From an archaeon MnTg01 (lineage in GTDB: Archaea > Thermoproteota > Nitrososphaeria > Nitrososphaerales > Nitrosopumilaceae), in NCBI GenBank assembly GCA_008974855.1, contig BFAR01000066.1, positions 1-5,150 of the forward strand: a DNA stretch of 5,150 bases. The letters are read 5' to 3'. The notes under the pieces are model-generated. The model had not been told where the DNA came from, made no database searches, and saw only the letters and a list, made by a program, of their open reading frames with translations. The first letter of the stretch is position 1. Every line of letters begins with the position of its first letter. The position numbers and the translations under genes were made by a program. Positions 1 through 5,150 of this stretch are shown here, piece by piece.

Positions 1-163
1 GTTTTCTGACCTTCCCCAGCTTGTTGGTTTTCAGTTGTTTTCTGACCTTCCCCAGCTTGTTGGTTTTCAGTTGTTTTCTGACCTTCCCCAGCTTGTTGGT
101 TTTCAGTTGTTTTCTGACCTTCCCCAGCTTGTTGGTTTTCAGTTGTTTTCTGACCTTCCCCAG
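1..163 (-). repeat. 36-bp tandem repeats encoding a 12-residue DnaK tail repeat
   Basis: Four complete 36-bp units occupy 21-56, 57-92, 93-128 and 129-164, and the last 20 bases of another unit fill 1-20, so the array runs off the left edge. The copies are identical except for the final base at 164, where unique sequence resumes. In the dnaK frame (minus strand) each unit reads [12 protein letters not shown]. Four full peptide copies are visible at residues 589-636, plus GEGQK. The period is a multiple of three, so gain or loss of units keeps the frame. The peptide is hydrophilic and rich in Gly, Gln, Glu and Thr, and is probably disordered. There are no spacers between units, so this is not a CRISPR array. 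Identity at the DNA level, including third codon positions, indicates recent expansion or homogenisation. Confidence 0.97.
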
Positions 164-1925
164 GAGGTGGAGCGGTATTTTTGTAAAGTTCGGTGGTAAC
201 TTCATTCACTAAAGATTTTAGAGCATCTAGTTTTGATTTAATCTGTTCTGAGTCTTTGTTTAGTACTTCCTTCAACTCTTTTACTGCATCAGAAATTTTA
301 ATACCTTTTTCTTGTGGAATTTTATCTTTTAGATCTTGGTTAATTAGCTTTTCAGTAGTATAGATGAAACTTTCAGCTTCATTTTTTATATCTATGGCCT
401 CTTTCTTCTTTTTATCTTCGTCAGAAAACTTTTCAGCATCTTGTTTTAATTTCTCAATTTCATCTTTTGATAATTTTGAACCAGCCTCAATTGTAATCTT
501 TGCGTCTTTTTTAGTACCTAGATCTGTTGCAGTAACATTAAGAATTCCATTAGCATCAATATCAAATTTTACATCGATTTGTGGAATTCCTCGTGGTGCA
601 GGGGGTAAATCGGTTAGATTAAAACTTCCAAGTGACACATTATCTGTTGCCATTGGTCTTTCTCCTTGAACAACGTGGATAGTTACAGCAGTTTGACTAT
701 CAGCAGCTGTTGTGAATATTTTATTTTTAGATGTAGGAATTGTGGTGTTCCTTTCAATTAAGAGTTCTCTGACACCACCCAGAGTTTCAATTCCTAGAGT
801 TAATGGAGTTACGTCAAGTAGAACAATGTCACTAGTTACATCACCTGCAATGATTCCTGCTTGAATTGCGGCACCTGTTGCCACAGCCTCCATAGGATCA
901 ACTCCTGATTCAGCCTCTTTACCAATTAGTGAACTAATGAATTTTCTAACAAGTGGAATTCTAGTGGGACCGCCAATAAGTACAATTTTTGATATATCAG
1001 ATAAGGGTATTTTTGCATCTTCTATTGCTTTTTCAACAGATGGCTTACACTTTTCTACAATTGGATTAATTAGTTCTTCAAGTTTTGCCCTAGTTAGTTT
1101 TATTTCAAGATTTTTGGTACCTGATGATTTATCATGATAAATAAATGGTAAATTAATGTCAGTCTCCATTACAGTTGAGAGTTCAATCTTTGCCTTTTCA
1201 GAAGCTTCTCTAATTCTAGTCATTGCTGTATTATCAGTGCTAAGATCAATGCCAGTATTTTTTCTAAAATCGTCAATTACAAAATCAAGAATTACCTTAT
1301 CCATGTCTGTTCCTCCAAGTTGAGTATCGCCAGATGTACTCATTACTTCAAAAACTCCACCACCCATTTCCATTATGGTTACATCAAGTGTACCCCCACC
1401 AAAATCAAAGACTAGAATTTTCATATCCTCCTTGGATTTATCTAATCCAAAAGCCAAAGAGGCGGCAGTTGGTTCATTGATAATCCTAACAACATCCAAA
1501 CCAGCAATTATTCCAGCATCCTTTGTAGCTTGACGTTGATTATCATCGAAATAAGCTGGCACAGTAATTACAGCTTTTTCAACTTTTTCTCCTAGAAATG
1601 CTTCAGCATCTTTTTTTATTTTTTGTAAGATAAATGCAGAAATTTGCTGAGGTTTGTATTCCTTTCCTTGAATTTTAAAGATAAAATCAGTACCCATTTT
1701 TCTTTTTGCTGCAACTATAGTATTTTCAGGATTAGTAACAGCTTGTCGTCTGGCTGGTTCACCTACAAGAAGATCTCCTTCTTTAGAAAATGCCACATAA
1801 GATGGAAACGCTTTTCCACCAATTGTAGTGCCTTCTGCAGCTGGAATTAGTGTTGGTTTTCCACCTATCACTACTGCACCAGCAGAATTACTTGTTCCTA
1901 AATCAATCCCAATTATTTTAGCCAT
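1..1925 (-). CDS. dnaK: Chaperone DnaK (Hsp70), 3' end beyond the left edge
   Basis: ATP-dependent cytosolic Hsp70 chaperone that binds and releases unfolded polypeptides, working with a J-protein and GrpE. The 641 visible residues begin at an ATG. The nucleotide-binding domain opens with the phosphate-1 motif [11 protein letters not shown] (4-14), followed by the catalytic-type Lys in VAAKRK (K74), [15 protein letters not shown] (119-133), INEPTAAS (149-156), the phosphate-2 motif [12 protein letters not shown] (172-183), the autophosphorylation-type Thr in GDTQLGG (T201) and [11 protein letters not shown] (314-324). The interdomain linker and start of the substrate-binding domain are [16 protein letters not shown] (366-381); the helical lid spans roughly 485-583. 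K74 and E151 are 77 residues apart, against 101 for K70 and E171 in E. coli, so the roughly 24-residue insert of Gram-negative Hsp70s is absent, as known for archaeal and Gram-positive proteins. Archaeal dnaK is generally thought to have come from bacteria. From residue 589, after APPP, the tail becomes a perfect 12-residue tandem repeat that continues past the window, so the C-terminus is unseen. The gene lies one base after grpE. The reading frame is intact throughout. Confidence 0.97.
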   Translation of the reverse strand, partial: MAKIIGIDLGTSNSAGAVVIGGKPTLIPAAEGTTIGGKAFPSYVAFSKEGDLLVGEPARRQAVTNPENTIVAAKRKMGTDFIFKIQGKEYKPQQISAFILQKIKKDAEAFLGEKVEKAVITVPAYFDDNQRQATKDAGIIAGLDVVRIINEPTAASLAFGLDKSKEDMKILVFDFGGGTLDVTIMEMGGGVFEVMSTSGDTQLGGTDMDKVILDFVIDDFRKNTGIDLSTDNTAMTRIREASEKAKIELSTVMETDINLPFIYHDKSSGTKNLEIKLTRAKLEELINPIVEKCKPSVEKAIEDAKIPLSDISKIVLIGGPTRIPLVRKFISSLIGKEAESGVDPMEAVATGAAIQAGIIAGDVTSDIVLLDVTPLTLGIETLGGVRELLIERNTTIPTSKNKIFTTAADSQTAVTIHVVQGERPMATDNVSLGSFNLTDLPPAPRGIPQIDVKFDIDANGILNVTATDLGTKKDAKITIEAGSKLSKDEIEKLKQDAEKFSDEDKKKKEAIDIKNEAESFIYTTEKLINQDLKDKIPQEKGIKISDAVKELKEVLNKDSEQIKSKLDALKSLVNEVTTELYKNTAPPPGEGQKTTENQQAGEGQKTTENQQAGEGQKTTENQQAGEGQKTTENQQAGEGQK

Positions 1926-1926
1926 T

Positions 1927-2532
1927 TCATTCACCGTGTAAATTATTATCTAATTTTAATTTTTTCGATATTTCAACTATTGTTGGTCTAATTACTCTGT
2001 TTTCAGAGATATATCCCTTCCTGATTTCTTTTGTGATTGTACCTTCGTCAAGGGAAGAGTCTTCTACAACTGAAACTGCTTCATGGAAGTTTGGATTAAA
2101 AATTTCTCCTAATGCATTAATTGGAGTAACTTTGTATTCTAATAGAAGCGAATTCATATTTTTCACAATAGATTCTAATCCTGAAACATCAATTTTTTCA
2201 TCAGCAAGAACTTTTTTGGCCAAAAACAAATCATCATAAATTGTAAGAAATTTTAGAAGTAACTTGTCAATTTTTAAATTTATTCCATTTTCTATATCTA
2301 ATTTAGTTTTACGTTGCAAATTTTGAAAATCAGCCAAAGAATGTTTTAAATTTTCTTCGTATTCTGCAAGGTTCTGTTTTGTTTCCTCTAGTTCAGCTTT
2401 TAATTCAGAAATCGATAATTCTTTAGGTTGATTTGTGATTTCAACTTCTTCATTAACAGAGTTATTTTCATAGTCTTTAGTGGCAATATTAGATTTTTCA
2501 GATTTTGTATCTTGTTGATTTTTTTCTGACAT
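1927..2532 (-). CDS. grpE: Nucleotide exchange factor GrpE
   Basis: A 201-residue protein from ATG to TGA, within the usual GrpE size range. GrpE dimers release ADP from the DnaK nucleotide-binding domain and so reset the chaperone cycle in the cytoplasm. The first 40 residues are polar, acidic and probably disordered. Residues 41-95 ([20 protein letters not shown] onward, including [11 protein letters not shown]) form the long coiled-coil dimerisation helix typical of the family. The central helices follow, with the beta-domain at about 140-195. The family signature is present as FNPNFHEAV (145-153) and [16 protein letters not shown] (173-188); Pro at 183 replaces the usual Ser or Ala. The gene sits directly upstream of dnaK with one base between them, the common operon arrangement. 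No Shine-Dalgarno site precedes its ATG, so a leaderless or short-leader transcript is plausible. Confidence 0.96.
   Translation of the reverse strand: MSEKNQQDTKSEKSNIATKDYENNSVNEEVEITNQPKELSISELKAELEETKQNLAEYEENLKHSLADFQNLQRKTKLDIENGINLKIDKLLLKFLTIYDDLFLAKKVLADEKIDVSGLESIVKNMNSLLLEYKVTPINALGEIFNPNFHEAVSVVEDSSLDEGTITKEIRKGYISENRVIRPTIVEISKKLKLDNNLHGE
1931..1935 (-). promoter_or_regulatory. Shine-Dalgarno site of dnaK inside the end of grpE
   Basis: On the minus strand GGTGA lies five bases before the dnaK ATG and overlaps the last codons of grpE. It matches the archaeal anti-Shine-Dalgarno core. With the one-base gap between the grpE TGA and the dnaK ATG, it supports the dnaK start and suggests translational coupling, which is an inference. 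No comparable site precedes the other genes in the window. Confidence 0.7.
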
Positions 2533-2566
2533 TTCAAAGTTTTTTTTATTTTAGGTAATTTTACTT
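2533..2566 (-). promoter_or_regulatory. Possible grpE-dnaK promoter (TATA-like element)
   Basis: The 34-bp gap upstream of grpE is almost entirely A/T. On the minus strand it contains CCTAAAATAAAA, which resembles an archaeal TATA box, centred about 20 bases before the ATG. That spacing would place transcription initiation at or very near the start codon, giving a leaderless mRNA and agreeing with the lack of a Shine-Dalgarno site. In such AT-rich DNA the match could be chance, and grpE could simply be read through from the upstream same-strand gene. No clear heat-shock operator is visible. Confidence 0.35.
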
Positions 2567-3706
2567 TTATTGTATGATCTCACATAGAGGATTTGTTTTA
2601 ATCATGATTAGGTCTTCATCTTTTTGTTTTTTCATTATGTTTTCATAATCGTATCTAGAACATACAACAACTACGGTGGTTTTATCACTATGAAACAAGT
2701 CAAAATTTTGTCCTTCATAGGCTTCTACATCACCAATATAATCTCGTAATCGTGTTATGAGATTTCGTAGCATCTCAATTTTGTCGCCCCTCATAGAATG
2801 TTGATCCAAAGTCCATGAAAGAGCGATTTTTGTTCTACTAGCTTTGAGATCATTTTTCTTTAGAGTGGACCTTATTTCGTCGATTAGGCGTTTAATGTAA
2901 CCATCAATTCCTTTAATGCTCCCATTAACTAAATACATTAGTGTATTTGCACCTTCAAAAGAAGCTCCTAGCGAACGAAGGTCATAGAGTTCATTTGTCA
3001 TATCATCTAGAAAAATATCATTAAAATCATCAGAAATTAAATCAGATTTAGTGTTTTCATCTTGTGCAAATTTGCACACTTCAAGAATGCTACACAATCC
3101 TGAAAATCTTGTTAGTATATTAATTGCATGAAAATGTTCTGAAGAAGAAAGTGCTACAAATTTTTTTAACTTTTTTCCACTTGATAGAAATTCGGCAAGT
3201 ATTTCGTCTTTATTATTATTAAAAGAACCAATTACATTTGGTGTTTTAGTTAGATCTGATAATGGAAAATAGTAATAGGAAATAGATTTTCCAACTTCTA
3301 ATCCAGTCACGTGTTCTAATAATGAAATATTTTCATTATTACCACCAAATCCTGTACCAAGATTGTAAATCACAGAGCTTCCTTTCTTAAGATGATTTGT
3401 AGCATCCTTGAATTTAGAATGGACTTCTGTTTTAGTATCTTGTCCCGTTTTTCTAATTCTAGGGGTAAAGAAGAGATATTTAGCTTTAGATATGGCAACC
3501 TCTATTGGTTCCATTGCCAACAAGGGTTCATCTTCTTTGAGTGAGGAAACATTTGGATAGGTTTTAGCAATTTCAGCTTTTATGGATATTGCCGATGGGG
3601 TAGTTTCATCTATAATTTGAACATCTGCTCCTTTTATTGCCATTTGACAGGCTAGAAAATACCCTTCTGTACTAAGTCCGTAAACAACAACTTTTGTTCC
3701 TACCAT
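2567..3706 (-). CDS. Diverged UDP-glucose/GDP-mannose dehydrogenase-like protein
   Basis: A 379-residue protein from the ATG at 3706. A TTG at 3733 in the same frame would add nine residues, but the ATG places the first Rossmann strand at residues 5-9, as usual. The N-terminus VVVYGLSTEGYF has GxSxxG in place of GxGxxG, and an acidic D33 ends strand two, as in NAD-binding folds. The rest follows the order of nucleotide-sugar dehydrogenases: YLFFTPR (77-83), VIYNLGTGFGG (112-122) where those enzymes carry a VxSTVPPGTT motif, a helical middle region SSSEHFHAINILTRFSGLC (about 187-205), KIALSWTLDQHSMRGDKI (293-310) resembling the C-terminal GLxFKxxTDDxR region, and VVVVCSRYDYENI (345-357) resembling the final VxxTxHxEF strand. 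The GGxCxxKD catalytic cysteine motif is not recognisable, and the catalytic Thr and Glu positions also look lost. It may therefore have a changed or non-enzymatic role. The family link is inferred from motif order, without an alignment. It is encoded 34 bp upstream of grpE on the same strand and may be co-transcribed. Confidence 0.6.
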   Translation of the reverse strand: MVGTKVVVYGLSTEGYFLACQMAIKGADVQIIDETTPSAISIKAEIAKTYPNVSSLKEDEPLLAMEPIEVAISKAKYLFFTPRIRKTGQDTKTEVHSKFKDATNHLKKGSSVIYNLGTGFGGNNENISLLEHVTGLEVGKSISYYYFPLSDLTKTPNVIGSFNNNKDEILAEFLSSGKKLKKFVALSSSEHFHAINILTRFSGLCSILEVCKFAQDENTKSDLISDDFNDIFLDDMTNELYDLRSLGASFEGANTLMYLVNGSIKGIDGYIKRLIDEIRSTLKKNDLKASRTKIALSWTLDQHSMRGDKIEMLRNLITRLRDYIGDVEAYEGQNFDLFHSDKTTVVVVCSRYDYENIMKKQKDEDLIMIKTNPLCEIIQ

Positions 3707-3772
3707 TTCATTTGAGCTAAGCAAATAACCCAAGAAAAACCTTATTGAACTTCTAAATTCAATGAAAAATGC
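3707..3772. promoter_or_regulatory. Divergent promoter region with an 18-bp near-palindrome
   Basis: These 66 bp separate the start of the minus-strand dehydrogenase-like gene from the plus-strand DUF354 gene, so both promoters must lie here or overlap the coding ends. At 3745-3762 is TTGAACTTCTAAATTCAA, whose 8-bp arms are inverted repeats with one mismatch around a CT centre. Its AT-rich middle lies about 17-20 bases before the DUF354 TTG, close to where a TATA box would sit for a leaderless transcript. A second TATA-like stretch (GGTTATTTGC on the minus strand, around 3720-3729) lies about 20 bases before the minus-strand ATG. Neither gene has a Shine-Dalgarno site. The palindrome could be an operator shared by both genes, which is an inference. 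Confidence 0.4.
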
Positions 3773-4810
3773 TTGAAAATTTGGTTTGATATTCTAACTC
3801 CGAAACAATTACTATTTTTTGAACCCATGATAAAGCGGTTTCAAAAAAATCATCATGTAATATGCACTTCTAGAAGTTATCGCGAAGTGACACAACTCGC
3901 AAAATTGAGAAAATTGAGCCTAAAATTTGTAGGAAAGCATGGAGGAGCAGAAAAATTCGATAAACTCAATGCCAGTGCTAATAGGATAAGTCTTCTCTCA
4001 AAAATTATTAGAAATCAATGCCCTGAAATTGCAGTTAGTTTTTGCTCACCTGAAGCATCACGTGTTTCTTATGGACTAGGAATCAAACATATTGCTTTTT
4101 CAGACTCTCCCCATGCAGAAGCAGTAATGCGATTATCAGTTCCGCTAGTTCAAAAATTACTAATCCCTTGGATAATTCCAAAAAAAGAGTTCATAAAATT
4201 TGGAATAAATAAAAAAAATATTTTACAATACAAAGCAATTGATGCTGCTACAATTGCAAAAAGAGTATTAGGTAAGAAAATAAAAGTTCCATTTACCAAT
4301 AATAAAAGAAAAACCATTCTTGTAAGAGTTGAAGAAGATCAAGCTGCGTATTCTTCTAAAAATACAAAAAAAACTATAATGATAATCAAAAGTATAATCA
4401 AAGAATTTGCTGATGAAAATATTCTGGTTCTAGGAAGATATGGTTCTCAGATACGTTTTCTAAATAGAACTTTTGGAAAGAAAATAAAAATTCTTGATAA
4501 AGTTATAGATGGAAAGATGTTATTATCAAATGTAGATGTTTTTGTTGGATCTGGCGGAACAATGACTGCTGAATCTGCACTTTTAGGAATACCTACAATT
4601 TCCTATAATGCAGTACCAAATTTGATAGAGAGTTATCTTGTTAAAAATAAACTTGTAAAAAGAGAAACTAATCCTAAGAAAATAACACGTTCCATTAGGA
4701 AATTGATTAATTCATCTAATATTGAACATAAAAAACGAGCAAAAAAGGCTCTAAACTCAATGGAAGATCCTTATACAAAACTTGTAAAAACTATTCGAGA
4801 AACAATCTAA
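3773..4810 (+). CDS. DUF354 family protein with a GT-B-like fold
   Basis: A 345-residue protein that I assign to the DUF354 family, whose members resemble GT-B glycosyltransferases and UDP-GlcNAc 2-epimerases; their biochemical role is not established. The N-terminus MKIWFDILTPKQLLFFEPMI matches the family's typical opening (MKIWxD...PxxxxFFxPxI). The middle has SFCSPEASRVSYGLGIKHIAFSD (89-111), and the second Rossmann-like domain has ILVRVEEDQAAY (182-193), ILVLGRYGSQ (217-226) and the nucleotide-sugar-binding-type glycine loop GSGGTMTAESALLGIPTIS (259-277). The start is a TTG: the upstream ATGs at 3762 and 3769 are in other frames and stop at once, an in-frame TGA at 3746 limits extension, and the next in-frame Met is residue 19, inside the conserved region. 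No signal peptide or membrane segment is evident. The protein is basic, notably in its C-terminal third. The gene diverges from the dehydrogenase-like gene. A role in sugar or cell-surface glycan metabolism is suggested by the fold only. Confidence 0.85.
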   Translation: MKIWFDILTPKQLLFFEPMIKRFQKNHHVICTSRSYREVTQLAKLRKLSLKFVGKHGGAEKFDKLNASANRISLLSKIIRNQCPEIAVSFCSPEASRVSYGLGIKHIAFSDSPHAEAVMRLSVPLVQKLLIPWIIPKKEFIKFGINKKNILQYKAIDAATIAKRVLGKKIKVPFTNNKRKTILVRVEEDQAAYSSKNTKKTIMIIKSIIKEFADENILVLGRYGSQIRFLNRTFGKKIKILDKVIDGKMLLSNVDVFVGSGGTMTAESALLGIPTISYNAVPNLIESYLVKNKLVKRETNPKKITRSIRKLINSSNIEHKKRAKKALNSMEDPYTKLVKTIRETI

Positions 4811-4902
4811 GTTATTAAATTCTTAATATCGCCAAAATTAGATTACATTGGAGTAAATAGAAAATAACATTAAGGGACATGAAACTTTAAACCACGTCCG
4901 GC
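4811..4902. other. Intergenic spacer with an AT hairpin upstream of tRNA-Gln
   Basis: No gene is seen in these 92 bp. Just after the DUF354 stop, TATTAA-ATTC-TTAATA (4813-4828) is a perfect 6-bp inverted repeat with a four-base loop. It is all A/T and has no following T-tract, so it is at best a weak transcription end signal. Further on, AATAGAAAATAA (4857-4868) lies at a distance that could act as a TATA box giving a short 5' leader for the tRNA. TTTAAA at 4886-4891 looks more like a TATA box, but at 12 bases from the tRNA's first base it is too close for the usual spacing of about 25. Confidence 0.4.
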
Positions 4903-4992
4903 AGCCCGGTAGAGGATTATTCCACCGAATGTAGTGGTCAAGCATGGGGGCCTTTGAAGCCCCAGACCCCAGTTCGAATCTGGGCCGGGCTA
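4903..4992 (+). tRNA. tRNA-Gln(UUG) with a 17-nt intron in the D-arm
   Basis: The acceptor strands AGCCCGG (4903-4909) and CCGGGCT (4985-4991) pair fully, with A4992 as discriminator. The anticodon arm is GGGGC-CTTTGAA-GCCCC (4947-4963), so the anticodon TTG (4954-4956) reads CAA. The T-arm is CCCAG-TTCGAAT-CTGGG (4968-4984). No CCA is encoded. The A1-U72 pair is the known identity feature by which archaeal GatDE converts Glu-tRNA-Gln to Gln-tRNA-Gln. Between T8-A9 and the D-loop there are 17 extra bases; removing 4913-4929 yields a 73-nt cloverleaf with D-stem GTGT/GCAT and loop AGTGGTCAA, as expected for an archaeal tRNA-Gln. Expression therefore depends on tRNA splicing endonuclease and ligase. 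The gene is on the plus strand, 92 bp after the DUF354 stop. Confidence 0.96.
4913..4929 (+). other. Non-canonical tRNA intron after position 10 (D-arm)
   Basis: The intron is predicted from a bulge-helix-bulge fold. CGGT (4907-4910) pairs with ACCG (4924-4927) as the 4-bp central helix. The 3-nt bulge AGA (4911-4913) follows it on the 5' side, and the 3-nt bulge AAT (4928-4930) follows on the 3' side. GGA-TTAT-TCC (4914-4923) makes the intron hairpin. Cleavage after the second base of each bulge joins G10 to U11 and restores the D-stem. The outer helix is weak: only C4906-G4931 pairs clearly, so the motif is relaxed. Shifting both cuts one base left (4912-4928) would give A10 instead of the more usual G10. 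Confidence 0.85.
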
Positions 4993-5002
4993 TTCTTTTT
5001 TT
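4993..5002 (+). terminator. T-tract terminator of tRNA-Gln
   Basis: TTC followed by seven T (4996-5002) begins directly after the discriminator base. Oligo-T stretches are the usual archaeal transcription termination signal after tRNA genes. Confidence 0.7.
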
Positions 5003-5013
5003 AAAACTAACGG

Positions 5014-5020
5014 AAAAAAA
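5014..5020 (-). terminator. T-tract terminator of the minus-strand permease gene
   Basis: Seven A on the plus strand read as seven T on the minus strand, one base after the stop codon of the gene entering from the right. With the tRNA's own T-tract, the 29-bp gap works as a compact convergent terminator. Confidence 0.5.
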
Positions 5021-5021
5021 T

Positions 5022-5150
5022 TCAAAAATCTAATTTTGTAAGCAATTTTGTGGCAACAATGAACAAACTAGAAGCAAGTACTATCAAGATTAACATCTCC
5101 ATCATTACAAAATTAGTAAATCCTCCAAAAATTCCTGCTCTAATCACATC
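5022..5150 (-). CDS. C-terminal end of a membrane protein, probably an ABC-2-type permease
   Basis: An open frame on the minus strand enters from the right edge and ends with TGA at 5024-5022, giving 42 visible residues. It starts DVIRAGIFGGF and ends in a hydrophobic helix (about MLILIVLASSLFIVATKLL) followed by a short TKLDF tail. ABC-2-type export permeases commonly end this way: a (V/I)DxxR segment after the NPLxY motif, a short loop, then one last transmembrane helix and a few charged residues. The assignment rests on this short C-terminal pattern, and another polytopic membrane protein is possible. That the frame is coding is supported by its clean stop followed directly by a T-tract and by the codon composition. 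The 5' part and any ATPase partner lie outside the window. Confidence 0.65.
   Translation of the reverse strand, partial: DVIRAGIFGGFTNFVMMEMLILIVLASSLFIVATKLLTKLDF

Noticed and set aside
1..163. CRISPR-like periodic 36-bp repeat
   Set aside because: Units are directly contiguous with no spacers and lie in frame inside dnaK, so this is a coding tandem repeat.
21..212. Plus-strand 63-codon frame with hydrophobic repeats ([12 protein letters not shown])
   Set aside because: It is the antisense of the DnaK tail repeat; the apparent membrane-like peptide follows from the repeat's composition, and no promoter or ribosome site supports it.
364..1850. Plus-strand open frames at 364-669, 937-1137 and 1644-1850
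   Set aside because: All lie antisense within dnaK, whose minus-strand frame is intact and carries every Hsp70 motif.
2033..2239. Plus-strand 68-codon open frame
   Set aside because: Antisense shadow inside grpE; the opposite strand carries the GrpE signature.
3707..3733. TTG start at 3733 for the dehydrogenase-like gene
   Set aside because: The in-frame ATG at 3706 places the first Rossmann strand at the usual distance, and the extra nine residues look like no known motif. TTG remains possible.
3762..3771. ATG codons at 3762 and 3769 as starts of the DUF354 gene
   Set aside because: Both are in other frames and reach stop codons within a few triplets.
4813..4828. AT-only hairpin as an intrinsic terminator after DUF354
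   Set aside because: A 6-bp A/T stem with no following T-tract is weak and expected by chance in this composition.
4886..4891. TTTAAA as the TATA box of tRNA-Gln
   Set aside because: It ends only 12 bases before the tRNA's first base, too close for the usual spacing of about 25 bases to the transcription start.

Overview
The window is AT-rich, tightly packed DNA from an archaeon, most probably a Thaumarchaeon (Nitrososphaeria, Nitrosopumilus-like). Four things point there: an archaeal-type tRNA-Gln with an A1-U72 pair and a small intron at a non-canonical site; a DnaK of the short-nucleotide-binding-domain class found in archaea and Gram-positive bacteria; short AT-rich intergenic gaps with TATA-like elements, few Shine-Dalgarno sites and probable leaderless starts; and a DUF354 family protein. 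The lineage is inferred from gene content and style, not from a database match.

Layout. Positions 1-3706 carry three minus-strand genes transcribed right to left: a diverged protein resembling UDP-sugar dehydrogenases (2567-3706), then grpE (1927-2532), then dnaK (1925 to beyond the left edge). grpE and dnaK are separated by one base, and dnaK's Shine-Dalgarno site lies in the end of grpE, so they form one Hsp70 chaperone operon. DnaK is the ATP-driven chaperone and GrpE its nucleotide exchange factor; a J-protein gene is not visible and may lie further left. The DnaK C-terminal tail is unusual: it is built from perfect 36-bp tandem repeats, each encoding 12 residues, that run off the window.

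A 66-bp divergent intergenic region (3707-3772) holds an 18-bp near-palindrome and separates the minus-strand cluster from a plus-strand DUF354 gene with a TTG start (3773-4810). A 92-bp spacer follows, then tRNA-Gln(UUG) at 4903-4992. This gene is interrupted by a 17-nt intron in the D-arm, predicted by a relaxed bulge-helix-bulge fold. At the right edge a minus-strand gene enters with its last 42 codons, apparently the C-terminus of an ABC-2-type membrane permease. It converges on the tRNA, with T-tract terminators for both strands in the 29-bp gap.

The two points most worth a second look are the DnaK repeat tail and the D-arm intron of tRNA-Gln. A third is the dehydrogenase-like protein, which seems to have kept the fold but lost the catalytic motifs. 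I see no mobile element, CRISPR array or defence system here.
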